Origin: Rhodospirillales bacterium | Lineage (GTDB): Bacteria; Pseudomonadota; Alphaproteobacteria; Rhodospirillales; UBA2165 | Length of the DNA: 64,000 nt | Direction: 5' to 3' | NCBI GenBank assembly: GCA_022823235.1 | Contig: JAJDXO010000050.1 | Location: 62,001-126,000, forward strand | In this document: positions 8,261-16,884 of the stretch, piece by piece | Position numbering within the stretch: position 1 is the first letter of the stretch | Layout: each line of letters begins with the position of its first letter | Notes under the pieces: generated by a model | What the model was told of the DNA's origin: nothing | Databases searched by the model: none | Seen by the model: the letters and a program-made list of their open reading frames with translations, nothing else | Program-made: the position numbers and the translations under genes

Positions 8261-8770
8261 CTAAACGCTTTCAAATCTCTGCCTTGCTTCGTGCCGCCTG
8301 AGGTTGGCCGCCAACTTGCGCAGCAGTTCGAACAATTGCCGTTGCTCCGCGGCATCCATTTCCTCGATCGCGCCGTCATGGATGGCAAGGGTATGGGGGA
8401 TGACTCTTCGGATCATTTCCTCGCCGCTCTCGGTAAGGGAGAGCAGGACAACCCTGTAGTTGTTTTCCATCGGCGCCCGGCGGGCGAGGCCGGCTTTCTC
8501 CAACTGGTCGGCCACCCGGGTGATGGTGGATTGCCCCATCACGGTGGCGGCACTGATATCGCCAATGCTCTGGGGCCCGTTGAGACGAATCATGAGCAGG
8601 ACCCGCCACTGGTGAATGGAAAGGTCGAACGGCTTGAGCGCGATGCGGAGATTGTTGTCGAGCCGGCTCATGGCTTGATTGAGGAGATAGGGGACGAAGC
8701 CCGTGAGCTTGAAACCCTCGAGCAGGTCGTCCGGTTCCGTGCGGTCTCGTTTTTGTACGGATTGGTTCAT
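8261..8770 (-). CDS. MarR-family transcriptional regulator
   Basis: 169 residues. The winged helix lies at about 50-110: HQWRVLLMIRLNGPQSIGDISAATVMGQSTITRVADQLEKAGL, then wing residues RRAPMENNYRVVLLSLTESGEEM. MarR proteins are dimeric repressors released by phenolic ligands, which fits the ring-oxygenase genes behind it. The ATG overlaps the TGA of the DUF1330 gene (ATGA), so translation is coupled. The Rieske alpha gene follows after 57 bases. A 12-bp palindrome at 9157-9168, upstream of the operon and of the divergent hydrolase, is the natural candidate operator. Confidence 0.9.
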   Translation of the reverse strand: MNQSVQKRDRTEPDDLLEGFKLTGFVPYLLNQAMSRLDNNLRIALKPFDLSIHQWRVLLMIRLNGPQSIGDISAATVMGQSTITRVADQLEKAGLARRAPMENNYRVVLLSLTESGEEMIRRVIPHTLAIHDGAIEEMDAAEQRQLFELLRKLAANLRRHEARQRFESV

Positions 8771-9078
8771 TCCAGCTCTCCAATGACGCCGGTTTCCGGG
8801 TCTACCATGACAATATTGAATGTCGCGGCCCGCAGCCTGTGTTGCCGCGCCGCTTGGTACTCGGGCGAATTGTAAAAGGTGCGCGCCGCCTCGGCGCTTT
8901 CGAACTCCACGATGGCCATGCGCTTGGGCGCCCAGCCGCCCTCGACGGGTTCGGGAGCCGCGCCCTCCGCCAGGAACCTGCCGCCGTACTGAAAGACGGC
9001 CGCCCGCCCGGGTTTCTGATAGTCTTTGAACTGCTCCCGATCATGGACCTCGACGTTGGAAACAAGATAGACCGGCAA
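8767..9078 (-). CDS. DUF1330 family protein
   Basis: About 104 residues starting LPVYLVSNVEVHDREQFKDYQKPG and carrying the DUF1330 landmarks: YGGRFLAEG, a PKRMAIVEFESAEAARTFYNSPEYQ block and a closing TFNIVMVD. This ferredoxin-like (dimeric alpha/beta barrel) family has no fixed reaction. I chose TTG 9078 because GGAG lies 8 bases upstream and the homology begins there; the frame is open further up to 9174 without conserved residues. It is the first gene of the six-gene operon and overlaps marR by four bases. The fold is shared with small monooxygenases and isomerases of ring degradation. Confidence 0.75.
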   Translation of the reverse strand: MPVYLVSNVEVHDREQFKDYQKPGRAAVFQYGGRFLAEGAAPEPVEGGWAPKRMAIVEFESAEAARTFYNSPEYQAARQHRLRAATFNIVMVDPETGVIGELE

Positions 9079-9156
9079 TTTGGTTGCTCCTTTCCGCCAA
9101 CTGGTCTCTGGTAACGGCTTTAGAGACGCAATCGGCAATTGAACGACATTACCCAC

Positions 9157-9168
9157 TATCATATGATA
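9157..9168. promoter_or_regulatory. Perfect palindrome TATCATATGATA, candidate MarR operator
   Basis: A 12-bp perfect palindrome in the 121-base gap between the divergent DUF1330-marR operon and the dienelactone hydrolase gene. It sits in the most AT-rich stretch of the gap, 32 bases before the hydrolase start. MarR proteins bind such palindromes in divergent promoters. The binding assignment is inference. Confidence 0.5.
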
Positions 9169-9199
9169 ATGCAAATATAGGCGGCAGGAGGGAACCGGG

Positions 9200-9910
9200 A
9201 TGGGGTCTTACGTCGATATCACGGCAGGGGACGGCGGTTCTTTCAAAGCCTATGTCGCCGCGCCGGACGCCGGCAAAGCGCCCGGACTGGTGCTCATGCA
9301 GTACATCTGCGGCGTGAATGCCGTGATGCGGGGATTGGCCGATGAATTCGCGGCAAAAGGCTATCTGGCCGCGGTGCCGGATCTTTTTTGGCGGCAGGAA
9401 CCGGGGGTCGAACTGATCGACGATCCCTCGCAACCGGACCCCGACGAACAGGCGCGTGCGCTCGAGCTCAACCGGGGTTTCGACGACGAAGCGGCGGCCG
9501 CCGACTTGCAGGCAACCGTTTCCTTTTTGCGCGGCCACGGGAAATGCACCGGCCAAGTGGGCGCCCTGGGCTATTGCCTGGGCGGCCGGATGGCCTACCT
9601 CACCGCCGCCCGGACGGACGCCGAATGTTCCGTCGGGTACTACGGTGTGAACATCGACCGTTACCTGGGCGAAGCCGGAAATATCAGCCGGCCGCTGATG
9701 CTGCATATCGCCGGCGACGACGAGCTGTGCAGCGGCGAGGCCCATGATGCCATCGTCGGCGCTCTCGGCGAACTCGCGCCCGTGACGCTTCACGAGTATG
9801 ACGGGGCCGGCCACGCCTTTGCCCTGGTCGGCGGACACAACTACGACCAAAGCGCCGCGGATACCGCGAATGCCCGTTCTCTGGAATTCCTCTCCCGGCA
9901 TCTGAGCTAG
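9200..9910 (+). CDS. Dienelactone hydrolase family protein
   Basis: A 236-residue alpha/beta hydrolase with the DLH triad: C126 in GYCLGG, Asp at 173-174 in IAGDDE, and H205 in GAGHAF. Dienelactone hydrolases open lactones formed in (chloro)catechol ortho cleavage to maleylacetate. Classic enzymes have a Glu in QE(I/W)FG that holds the Cys in its resting state. Here the same place reads QYICGVN, so that Glu is absent, as in some broader-range relatives. The gene is transcribed away from the MarR-Rieske operon, with a shared promoter region holding a palindrome. The ribosome site GGCAGGAGGGAAC precedes the ATG. Confidence 0.87.
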   Translation: MGSYVDITAGDGGSFKAYVAAPDAGKAPGLVLMQYICGVNAVMRGLADEFAAKGYLAAVPDLFWRQEPGVELIDDPSQPDPDEQARALELNRGFDDEAAAADLQATVSFLRGHGKCTGQVGALGYCLGGRMAYLTAARTDAECSVGYYGVNIDRYLGEAGNISRPLMLHIAGDDELCSGEAHDAIVGALGELAPVTLHEYDGAGHAFALVGGHNYDQSAADTANARSLEFLSRHLS

Positions 9911-9961
9911 AGCAGTTTCCCGGAGGCTGTCCTACACCGGGGAAATGTTGAAATTGGACGC

Positions 9962-10711
9962 CTACCGCGGTGTGGCGCCGAGCTCATTCATGATGGCTCG
10001 GGTCGCGCTCAGTAATTTACCGCTCAATTCGGAAACTTGCTTGGCGTTGAACCGGCTCGGCGGCAGGGCGATGGCGACGGCGCCCGGCATGCCGCCCGCG
10101 GAGTCGAATATCGGCGCCGCCAGGGAGCAAAAATCGATCTCGTACTCTTCCCTGCTCAGGCTGTAGCCGTCACGGCGAACTTTGCTCAGTTCGGATCTCA
10201 GCACGTCCGGCTCCACGATGGTGTTCGGCGTCGAGGCTTCGAGGCCGCCATCGATGAGGCGTTCCAGCTGGTCCGAACCGCCGAACGCCAAAAATACCTT
10301 GCCGGCCGCCGAGCAGTGCAGCGCCACGACTTCGCCGAGATGCGAAGAAACCCGCAAGGTCTGGGGGCTTTCATAGACCTGGGCAATCATGATCGATAGG
10401 TCTTGCTGGACGACGAAATGAATGGTTTCCGCCGTCTCCTCCCACAGCCGAAGCAGGTGGGGCCGCGCGATATCCAGCGGTCTGAGGTTGGCCAAATGCC
10501 GGCCGGCGAGCTTGACGATCCCGGGCCCCAACCGATAGCGGCGGGTACCAGAATCCCGGGCGATCAAGTCGCTTTCCATCAACGTGCCTAGAATCTTGTG
10601 GACGACGGATTTATTGATGCCCGTGGCATTACTGATCTCGGTTATCCCCAGCACCGGACGGGTTTCGGTGAACTGGTCCAGGATTTCCAGGGCCTTCCTG
10701 ATCGTTTTCAA
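9962..10711 (-). CDS. IclR-family transcriptional regulator
   Basis: The N-terminal winged helix reads LKTIRKALEILDQFTE...GITEISNATGINKSVVHKILGTLMESDL. The C-terminal IclR effector domain includes VVALHCSAAGKVFLAF and FCSLAAPIFDSAGGMPGAVAIALP. I place the start at TTG 10711, giving about 249 residues: the family homology begins there and AGGGATGATGG lies just upstream. A longer frame to an ATG at 10831 would overlap the sulfatase stop by 52 bases and would run over a perfect palindrome at 10724-10740 that looks like an autoregulatory site. The gene follows the sulfatase on the same strand. It likely responds to an aromatic or acidic metabolite. Confidence 0.87.
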   Translation of the reverse strand: MKTIRKALEILDQFTETRPVLGITEISNATGINKSVVHKILGTLMESDLIARDSGTRRYRLGPGIVKLAGRHLANLRPLDIARPHLLRLWEETAETIHFVVQQDLSIMIAQVYESPQTLRVSSHLGEVVALHCSAAGKVFLAFGGSDQLERLIDGGLEASTPNTIVEPDVLRSELSKVRRDGYSLSREEYEIDFCSLAAPIFDSAGGMPGAVAIALPPSRFNAKQVSELSGKLLSATRAIMNELGATPR

Positions 10712-10723
10712 ACCATCATCCCT

Positions 10724-10740
10724 ATGGAGCGCCGCTCCAT
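10724..10740. promoter_or_regulatory. Palindrome ATGGAGCG-C-CGCTCCAT, candidate IclR operator
   Basis: Perfect 8-bp arms with a one-base centre, 13 bases upstream of the proposed IclR start and inside the 68-base gap after the sulfatase. IclR proteins commonly repress their own promoters from such sites. Function inferred from position only. Confidence 0.45.
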
Positions 10741-10779
10741 TCGACTGCCTCGAACGGCAATCTTCCGGCCGGGCGCCGT

Positions 10780-12267
10780 CTACAAAGTCACCGGCTGCCA
10801 GCTCTCGCCCCAGGCATCCTTCCACAGCCACGGGCGGGAGCTGTTGGATTTCACCGAGCCGCCGTGCCAGAGGTCGAACTTCGGATCCGCATAGGTGCTG
10901 AAGAAATCGTCGATCCTTTGCGACAGCTCTTCCTCCTTGCCTTGGTAATCCGGTCGGCCCGACAGATTGTTCCGCTCGTCCGGGTCATCGGTGAGGTCGT
11001 AGAGCTCGTGTTCCAACGGGTAGGTGTCGCTGCCGCCGAACCGCTTGAAATAGGACCATTCGGGGGAGCGGTAGGCCCGGGTCTCCTCCTGTTCGATGAA
11101 CACCTCGTCGCTCCACTCGCCCGCCCCGCCGTTCAGCAAATGGGCGAAATTGCGCGACGGGATATGGTCCCGCTCGATCCCGTCCCACAAGCCCAACTGC
11201 GCAAGCAGCGTCGCGAATAGATCGGTGCTGTTGACATAGGCGTCCTCGACGCCGCTTTTGCCGAGGACACCCGGCCCCCAGATCAGCAGCGGGATGTTGT
11301 AGGCGATGCGGAAGGCGTTTGACGGCCAGGTCGCCTGCCCGTGTCCCCAGAACCCATGATGGCCGAGAGAGAAGCCGTGATCCGCGGTGTAGATGACAAT
11401 GGTGTTCTCCGCAAAACCGTTCCGGTCCAGCGCCTCCATGACCCTGCCGACACCACGATCGATGACGCTGACCTGGGAATAGTAGTTGCGCAATGAGGTC
11501 AGGTTATTGGGCAGCTGCAGCAGGGAGGAGAAATCCGGGCCGCCCTTGCCTCGGTGCAGCCACTTCATGGACAGGTTGTAGATTTCGATCGCCTTGGGAT
11601 TCAGGCCTTCGCGGGGGACCGAATTCAACGGCATATCCGCGTATTTCTCCCAAAATTGGTTCCTGGCCGGCCCCTTGATCGCCGGCCAATGACCGTAAGG
11701 CCCGTTGTAGGGGAGCAGCATCAGAAAGGGCTGGTCGGGAGAATCTTTCCGGTCGTCAATGTACTCGACGGCCTTGTCGGTGAAGAAATCGACGGAATGA
11801 CCCTCATGAATGAAGGTGTCGCCGTTGACCGTCATTTCGTTGCCGTAGAAATCCAGCGTGTGACCGCGGGACATGGTAATCCAGTGCTCGATACCGTTCT
11901 GTGCCTTGTTCAGTTTGCCGAGATGATATTTTCCGATCATCGCGGTGGCGTAGCCATGACCGCCTAAAATCTCGGGCAAGGTCTCGAATTCGGCGACGGC
12001 GTTCCAGCCGTCCGGCCACTGATCCATCAAATTGTCGTTCAGCCAGGTATGGACCCCGTGCTGGCAGGGCATGCGGCCGGACCACACCGACGCCCTGGAG
12101 GGCGAGCACATGGCATTCGGGCAGTACGCGTTGTCAAAGCGGATACCGGCCGCCGCCAAGGCATCCAGGTTCGGCGTGTAAATTTCGCTATTGCCGTAGC
12201 AACCGACCGCGTCGGCCGGCTGGTTGTCGGTCATGATCAGAACGATGTTTGGTGTTTCCGTCGTCAT
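10780..12267 (-). CDS. Type I sulfatase (formylglycine-dependent)
   Basis: A 495-residue alkaline-phosphatase-superfamily sulfatase. Metal-binding IVLIMTDNQPAD is at the N-terminus, followed by the formylglycine signature C54-SPSR in NAMCSPSRAS with GRMPCQHGVHTW behind it. Later come GYATAMIGKYHLG and the second metal site YTADHGFSLGHHGFWGHG. The Cys is converted to formylglycine by an FGE or anSME enzyme not found here. No signal peptide is visible, so it may act in the cytoplasm on imported sulfate esters. The IclR gene follows after 68 bases. A divergent aminotransferase lies across a 174-base promoter region. Substrate class cannot be told from sequence. Confidence 0.9.
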   Translation of the reverse strand: MTTETPNIVLIMTDNQPADAVGCYGNSEIYTPNLDALAAAGIRFDNAYCPNAMCSPSRASVWSGRMPCQHGVHTWLNDNLMDQWPDGWNAVAEFETLPEILGGHGYATAMIGKYHLGKLNKAQNGIEHWITMSRGHTLDFYGNEMTVNGDTFIHEGHSVDFFTDKAVEYIDDRKDSPDQPFLMLLPYNGPYGHWPAIKGPARNQFWEKYADMPLNSVPREGLNPKAIEIYNLSMKWLHRGKGGPDFSSLLQLPNNLTSLRNYYSQVSVIDRGVGRVMEALDRNGFAENTIVIYTADHGFSLGHHGFWGHGQATWPSNAFRIAYNIPLLIWGPGVLGKSGVEDAYVNSTDLFATLLAQLGLWDGIERDHIPSRNFAHLLNGGAGEWSDEVFIEQEETRAYRSPEWSYFKRFGGSDTYPLEHELYDLTDDPDERNNLSGRPDYQGKEEELSQRIDDFFSTYADPKFDLWHGGSVKSNSSRPWLWKDAWGESWQPVTL

Positions 12268-12411
12268 TCATCCCACCCCTTGACTACTTATTCAGGGCCT
12301 GCGGTTGCGCCCGGCATCATTCCCCGACGTCAACTTCGGCCCGCCAATGATCCGGCGATCACCTTGACCATCGCTCGCGCAGGATACTATAATTTTTATT
12401 AAAGAAAAATA

Positions 12412-12428
12412 GTTTCTAATAAAGAAAC
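12412..12428. promoter_or_regulatory. Inverted repeat GTTTCT-N5-AGAAAC in an AT-rich promoter region
   Basis: It lies in the very AT-rich stretch 12386-12432 immediately before the aminotransferase start (12442) and in the divergent gap with the sulfatase. A partial third copy of the AAAGAAA half-site precedes it at 12401-12407. Candidate operator for control of one or both genes; the regulator is unknown, with the IclR of this locus one option. Confidence 0.35.
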
Positions 12429-12441
12429 TTTCTTGGCAGAC

Positions 12442-13827
12442 ATGAGGATTGACAAGGTGAGCGACCACACACGCGCCGGCGACACGAACTTCATCATCGA
12501 AAACAATGCCCGGCATGTCTGGCATCCGATGATCGATCCGAAGGTATCCGCCAAGAACCCGCCGGTCATCGTCAGCGGCGGCGACGGCGTCCACATCACC
12601 GATGTAAGCGGAAAGACGTATCTGGATTGCACCGCCAGCCTCTGGAACGTCAATGTCGGACACAACCGCCCTGAGATTAAGAACGCAATCATAGATCAGC
12701 TGGACAAGCTGGCTTACTACAACACCTTCGGAAACGCATCCAACCCGCCGTCCATTGCCCTCTCGGCATTGCTGACGGAGATGCTGGAACCCGAAGATAT
12801 GGCGCGGGTCATGTTTTCGTCGGGCGGGTCCGATGCCGTCGAGGGCGCGCTGAAACTATCCCGGCAATACTGGAAACTGGCCGGCAAGCCGGAAAAGACC
12901 AAATTCTTTTCGCTGAAGAATGCCTACCACGGGGTTCATTTCGGCGGGTTGTCGGTGAGCGGCGGCATCCCCTGGCGCCGCGCGTTCGAACCGATGATGC
13001 CGGGCAGCTTTCACATAGACAGCCCCCATCTCTATCGCAACGCCTGGACCGAGGATCCCGAGGAGTTGGGCGAGATCTGCGCGGACATGCTGGCGCGCGA
13101 AATCGAGCACCAGGGCGCCGATACGGTGGCGGCCTTCATCGCCGAACCGGTGCAGGGCGCCGGCGGGATGATCGTTCCTCCTCCTAATTTCTGGCCCCGG
13201 GTCCGCGAGGTCTGCGACAGGTTCGACGTGCTGCTCATCGCCGATGAGGTCGTCACCGGCTTCGGACGGACGGGGACGATGTTCGGCAGCCGCCACTGGG
13301 GCGTCAAACCGGACATCATGTGTCTCGCCAAGGGAATCAATTCGGGCTATGTGCCATTGGGTGCGACGGTCGTGAACAAGCGTATCGTCGAGGCCTGGGA
13401 CAAGGATGATCCCCTGGCGCCGATCATGCACGGCTACACCTATTCCGGTCATCCGCTCGCGTGCGCCGCGGCGCTCGCCAATCTGGACATCGTGATCGAG
13501 GAGGACCTGCCGGCGAATGCCGGTGCGGTCGGCGGCTATTTCCTCGAACGGCTGGGTGAACTCACCGAATATCCCAGCGTCGGCGACGTCCGGGGCGTCG
13601 GTCTGATGTTGGCCGTTGAATTCGTCAAGGACCGCAAGACCAAGGAACCATTCCCGGCTTATGACCCCTATTTGATGGCCATTCAGAAGAGCTGCATGGA
13701 AGCAAATGTCTGGGTTCGGATTCAGGCCAACAAGATGATCTTTTCGCCGCCGCTGGTATTCGAGAATTCGCACGTGGATACGGCGGTGGATGCGGTCCAT
13801 GCCGCCTTGAGCCAGGTGGACGCATAG
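12442..13827 (+). CDS. Class III PLP-dependent aminotransferase
   Basis: About 461 residues. Class III landmarks are NARHVWHPMIDPK at the start, VMFSSGGSDAVEGALKLSR for phosphate binding, AEPVQGAGGMIVPP, LLIADEVVTGFGRTG with the PLP Asp, and the Schiff-base lysine K297 in LAKGINSGYVPLG. It resembles beta-alanine/taurine/putrescine-pyruvate transaminases. I prefer ATG 12442 to an upstream TTG (12433); neither has a clear ribosome site. It is divergent from the sulfatase and convergent with the HisC-like gene. A taurine-type or beta-amino-acid substrate is possible but not shown. Confidence 0.87.
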   Translation: MRIDKVSDHTRAGDTNFIIENNARHVWHPMIDPKVSAKNPPVIVSGGDGVHITDVSGKTYLDCTASLWNVNVGHNRPEIKNAIIDQLDKLAYYNTFGNASNPPSIALSALLTEMLEPEDMARVMFSSGGSDAVEGALKLSRQYWKLAGKPEKTKFFSLKNAYHGVHFGGLSVSGGIPWRRAFEPMMPGSFHIDSPHLYRNAWTEDPEELGEICADMLAREIEHQGADTVAAFIAEPVQGAGGMIVPPPNFWPRVREVCDRFDVLLIADEVVTGFGRTGTMFGSRHWGVKPDIMCLAKGINSGYVPLGATVVNKRIVEAWDKDDPLAPIMHGYTYSGHPLACAAALANLDIVIEEDLPANAGAVGGYFLERLGELTEYPSVGDVRGVGLMLAVEFVKDRKTKEPFPAYDPYLMAIQKSCMEANVWVRIQANKMIFSPPLVFENSHVDTAVDAVHAALSQVDA

Positions 13828-13931
13828 GCCGGCGAAATCCGGCGGGCCCTGCCGGCGGGCCCGGCCATGACGCGATCATTTTATGCTTCATCGCCGCAAC
13901 ATGCGTAAGGCGGCTCAATCGACTCCGGACC

Positions 13932-15029
13932 CTAGCCGCCGTAGGCCTTGAGTTCCTTGACGAGGCCGGTCATTGCCTTTTCGGTCCCGACCGAAAAACG
14001 TATCCAGTTCGGCAGGGCATTCTGATGCGCCGTTCGGCCGATGAAGCCCTTTTCCGTCAGCGCGTCCTCGAGAGCCCGTGCCGCCTCCGCCCCGCCCGGT
14101 ATGCGGAATAGAACGAAATTGGCCTCGGACCGGCTGGTCTCGTAACCCAGTTTTTCGACTTCGGACGCCAGCCAGGGCAGCCACTTGTCATTGTGCGCCT
14201 TCGCCTGTTTCTGAAACTCGAAATCGGTCAGCGCCGCGGCCGCCCCCGCCATGGCAAGCGACGAAACGGGGTAGGGCCCCCGAACCCGCGAGAGCGGCGC
14301 GGCAAGGCCGGACGGCACATGCGCCCAGCCGACGCGCAAGCCCGCCAGACCGTAAAACTTGGAAAACGTCCGGGTGACGATGACGTTTTCGCCGCCCGCG
14401 GCGACCAGCGGCATGGCCGAGCCGTAGTCCGCTGCGTTCACATATTCGAAGTATGCCTCGTCCACGACCAGGAGCACGTCGGGCCGGAGGGCCTCGCGGA
14501 GGGCCTTGACCTCGGACAGCGGGATGTGGGTGCCCGTGGGATTGTTGGGATTGGCGACAATCAGGACCTTGGTTCGCGGCCCGACCGCGTCAAGCAGCGA
14601 CTGAATATCGGCCCGCAGACCCGTCTCCGGCGCGGCCACGGGGACGGCGCCGCACATTCGAGCCCGGATGCGGTAACTTTGAAAGGCATGCTCCGGGTAC
14701 AGAACCTCGTCGCCGCGATCCGCCCAGCCTTGGATGATCCAATTGATCAGTTGCTCCGAACCGGGCCCGACGACGATTTGCGCCGGATCAAGTCCAAAGC
14801 GTTCCCCAATCGCCACTGCCAGGGGCAGCCCGTCCGCATCACCGTAGATATAGAGCGACGGCGCGTGTTCCCGGATGGCTTCGACCGCCGCCGGGCTGCT
14901 GCCGATCGGCGATTCGTTGTTTGAAAGCTTGTGGACCTCGACATCGGCATCCCAGTTCACCCGCCCGGGCGTGAAGTTGGGGCCTTCGATCAGATGGCCG
15001 ACAGGCTTGGGCCTTCCCGACGCCGGCAT
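13932..15029 (-). CDS. HisC-like aminotransferase (histidinol-phosphate/aromatic type)
   Basis: A fold type I class II aminotransferase of 365 residues from ATG 15029, which has GGAGAG six bases upstream; a longer frame reaches 15107 with no conserved residues. Motifs are LSNNESPIGSSP, VVGPGSEQLI, ANPNNPTGTH, VVDEAYFEYV, the PLP lysine in TRTFSKFYGLAGLRVGW, and NWIRFSVGTEKAM near the end. The histidine operon is not near, so an aromatic or other amino acid substrate is likelier than histidinol phosphate. The gene is divergent from the ThDP enzyme at 15186. Confidence 0.85.
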   Translation of the reverse strand: MPASGRPKPVGHLIEGPNFTPGRVNWDADVEVHKLSNNESPIGSSPAAVEAIREHAPSLYIYGDADGLPLAVAIGERFGLDPAQIVVGPGSEQLINWIIQGWADRGDEVLYPEHAFQSYRIRARMCGAVPVAAPETGLRADIQSLLDAVGPRTKVLIVANPNNPTGTHIPLSEVKALREALRPDVLLVVDEAYFEYVNAADYGSAMPLVAAGGENVIVTRTFSKFYGLAGLRVGWAHVPSGLAAPLSRVRGPYPVSSLAMAGAAAALTDFEFQKQAKAHNDKWLPWLASEVEKLGYETSRSEANFVLFRIPGGAEAARALEDALTEKGFIGRTAHQNALPNWIRFSVGTEKAMTGLVKELKAYGG

Positions 15030-15185
15030 TGCGCTCTCCTCGTAATCGTTGTCCGTGGCCCGGGCGATACCCGCCTCGAAGCCCTGCCACCGTATCATCC
15101 GGGACAAGGACCTCCCCCGGACAATGTTTTACGTCCGCGCCAAAGCCATGCAAGATTATCATACAGGACCTTCATGGAGAGCGGC

Positions 15186-16856
15186 ATGGACGGCGAGACA
15201 CGGACCGGCGGCCAGATGGTTATCGACATTCTGGCGGCCAATGGCATCGACCGGGCTTACTGCGTACCCGGCGAGAGTTATCTCGGCGTTCTCGACGCCG
15301 TTCGCGAGGCGGGAAACAGCTTCACCCTCCATGTCTGCCGCCAGGAAGGGGGCGCCGCCTATATGGCCGAGGCCTACGCCTGCCTGACCGGGCGGCCCGG
15401 CGTGTGCATGGTGACCCGCGGACCCGGCGCCTGCAATGCGGCCATCGGCATTCATACCGCCGAACAGGAAGGCGTGCCGATGATCCTGCTGGTCGGCCAT
15501 ATCTCCACCGGCACCGAAGGGCGCGCGGCGTTTCAGGAGATCGATCTCGCCGCCTTCTATGGCGGGATGGCGAAACGGGTTTTTGTCGCGGACCGGGCCG
15601 AGGACATCGCCGGGATCATGGAAGAAGCCGTTGCGCTCTCCCTTTCCGGACGGCCCGGACCCGTCGTCGTCGGATTGCCGGAAGATATCCAGTTGTCCCT
15701 CGTGCCCGCATTCGCCCCGAAGCCGGCCGAGCCCGCCCACGCCCAGCCGGAGGCCGGGACGTTGTCCGAATTTGCCGAACTGTTGGCCGCCGCCAGGGCG
15801 CCATTGCTGCTGCTCGGCGGGATGGGCTGGACGGCGGCGGCGCGGGATCAAATCGCGGCGTTTGCCGAGAGCCTCGGCCTGCCGACGGCCGTGAGCTTTC
15901 GCCGCCAGGACCTGATCGACAACGACCACCCCTGCTTTGTCGGCTCGTTGGGCGTCGGGCCCGATCCCGGTCTGGTCGGATATGCGGGGGCGGCGGATCT
16001 CCTGATCGTGCTCGGCGGGCAGGTCGGCGAGATCGAGACCGTGCGGTTTCAAAAATTGATCGACGGCGGGCCGGGACGCCGCCTCGTCCACATCGCGCCG
16101 GACGAGAGCATGTTCGGCAAGGTCGTCGAGCCCAGCCTGGCGATCTGCACGGATGTGAATTCCTTCTGTGCGGCGCTGACGGTTTTGGACATGGAGACGC
16201 TGCCCGGCTGGCCGGACGCGCTCGCGGGTCTCCGGGCCGGATACGAGGCTTTTCGCCGGCCGGTCGACTTTCCGGGCCGCGAGAATCCCGGAACCGCCGT
16301 CGCCGCCATGAGTGACCTCGTCCCCCGGGATACGGTCGTCACGATGGGCGCCGGCAATTACACCCATTTCGTTCTCCGCCACCACCGCTATCACGCCGCC
16401 CATACGTTGCTGGGCCCCATCAACGCGCCCATGGGCTCGTCGATCCCGGCGGCCATCGCCGCGGCGCAGCTTTATCCCGGGCGCGAAGTTCTCGCCTATG
16501 CCGGCGACGGGTGCTTCCTGATGAACGCACAGGAATTGGTCATGGCGGCGAAGCAGAACCTGCGCCTGACGGTGATCATCTTCAATAACGGCCTCTATGG
16601 GTCTATCCGCATGCACCAGGAACTGAATCTCCCCGGCCGGAATATCGCGACGGACATCGACAATCCGGATTTCGTCGAATTCGCCGGTTCAATGAATATT
16701 CCGGCGGTGCGCATCGAGCACGTGGACGAATTGACGGATGCGTATCGGAAGCTGCGCGGCAAACACGCCGGGCCCGTCCTGATCGAGATGCTCACCGATC
16801 CCGAGATCAGCACGCCTCAAGCGACCATCGAGCAGATCCGCAAGCGCGCTTCGTAG
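15186..16856 (+). CDS. Thiamine diphosphate enzyme, acetolactate synthase-like
   Basis: About 556 residues with the three-domain ThDP plan. The catalytic Glu is in YCVPGESYLGVLDA near residue 31. The middle domain has APLLLLGGMGW. The ThDP/Mg motif GDGCFLMNAQELVMAAKQNLRLTVIIFNN sits near residue 440. The family includes acetolactate synthases, benzoylformate and oxalyl-CoA decarboxylases, and sulfoacetaldehyde acetyltransferase. Branched-chain synthesis is unlikely because no small subunit or ilvC is near. Decarboxylation of a 2-keto acid is a reasonable guess. The start at 15186 has GGAGAG upstream; ATG 15174 is an in-frame alternative. It is divergent from the HisC-like gene, perhaps supplying or consuming the same 2-keto acid. 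Confidence 0.85.
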   Translation: MDGETRTGGQMVIDILAANGIDRAYCVPGESYLGVLDAVREAGNSFTLHVCRQEGGAAYMAEAYACLTGRPGVCMVTRGPGACNAAIGIHTAEQEGVPMILLVGHISTGTEGRAAFQEIDLAAFYGGMAKRVFVADRAEDIAGIMEEAVALSLSGRPGPVVVGLPEDIQLSLVPAFAPKPAEPAHAQPEAGTLSEFAELLAAARAPLLLLGGMGWTAAARDQIAAFAESLGLPTAVSFRRQDLIDNDHPCFVGSLGVGPDPGLVGYAGAADLLIVLGGQVGEIETVRFQKLIDGGPGRRLVHIAPDESMFGKVVEPSLAICTDVNSFCAALTVLDMETLPGWPDALAGLRAGYEAFRRPVDFPGRENPGTAVAAMSDLVPRDTVVTMGAGNYTHFVLRHHRYHAAHTLLGPINAPMGSSIPAAIAAAQLYPGREVLAYAGDGCFLMNAQELVMAAKQNLRLTVIIFNNGLYGSIRMHQELNLPGRNIATDIDNPDFVEFAGSMNIPAVRIEHVDELTDAYRKLRGKHAGPVLIEMLTDPEISTPQATIEQIRKRAS

Positions 16857-16884
16857 GCCGGCGCCGCGATTGCCGAACCGCGGT

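Noticed and set aside
13828..13931. GC hairpin GGCGGGCCCTGCCGGCGGGCCCGGCC-type region after the aminotransferase
   Set aside because: Stem is plausible, but no T run follows on either strand, so a terminator call is not supported.
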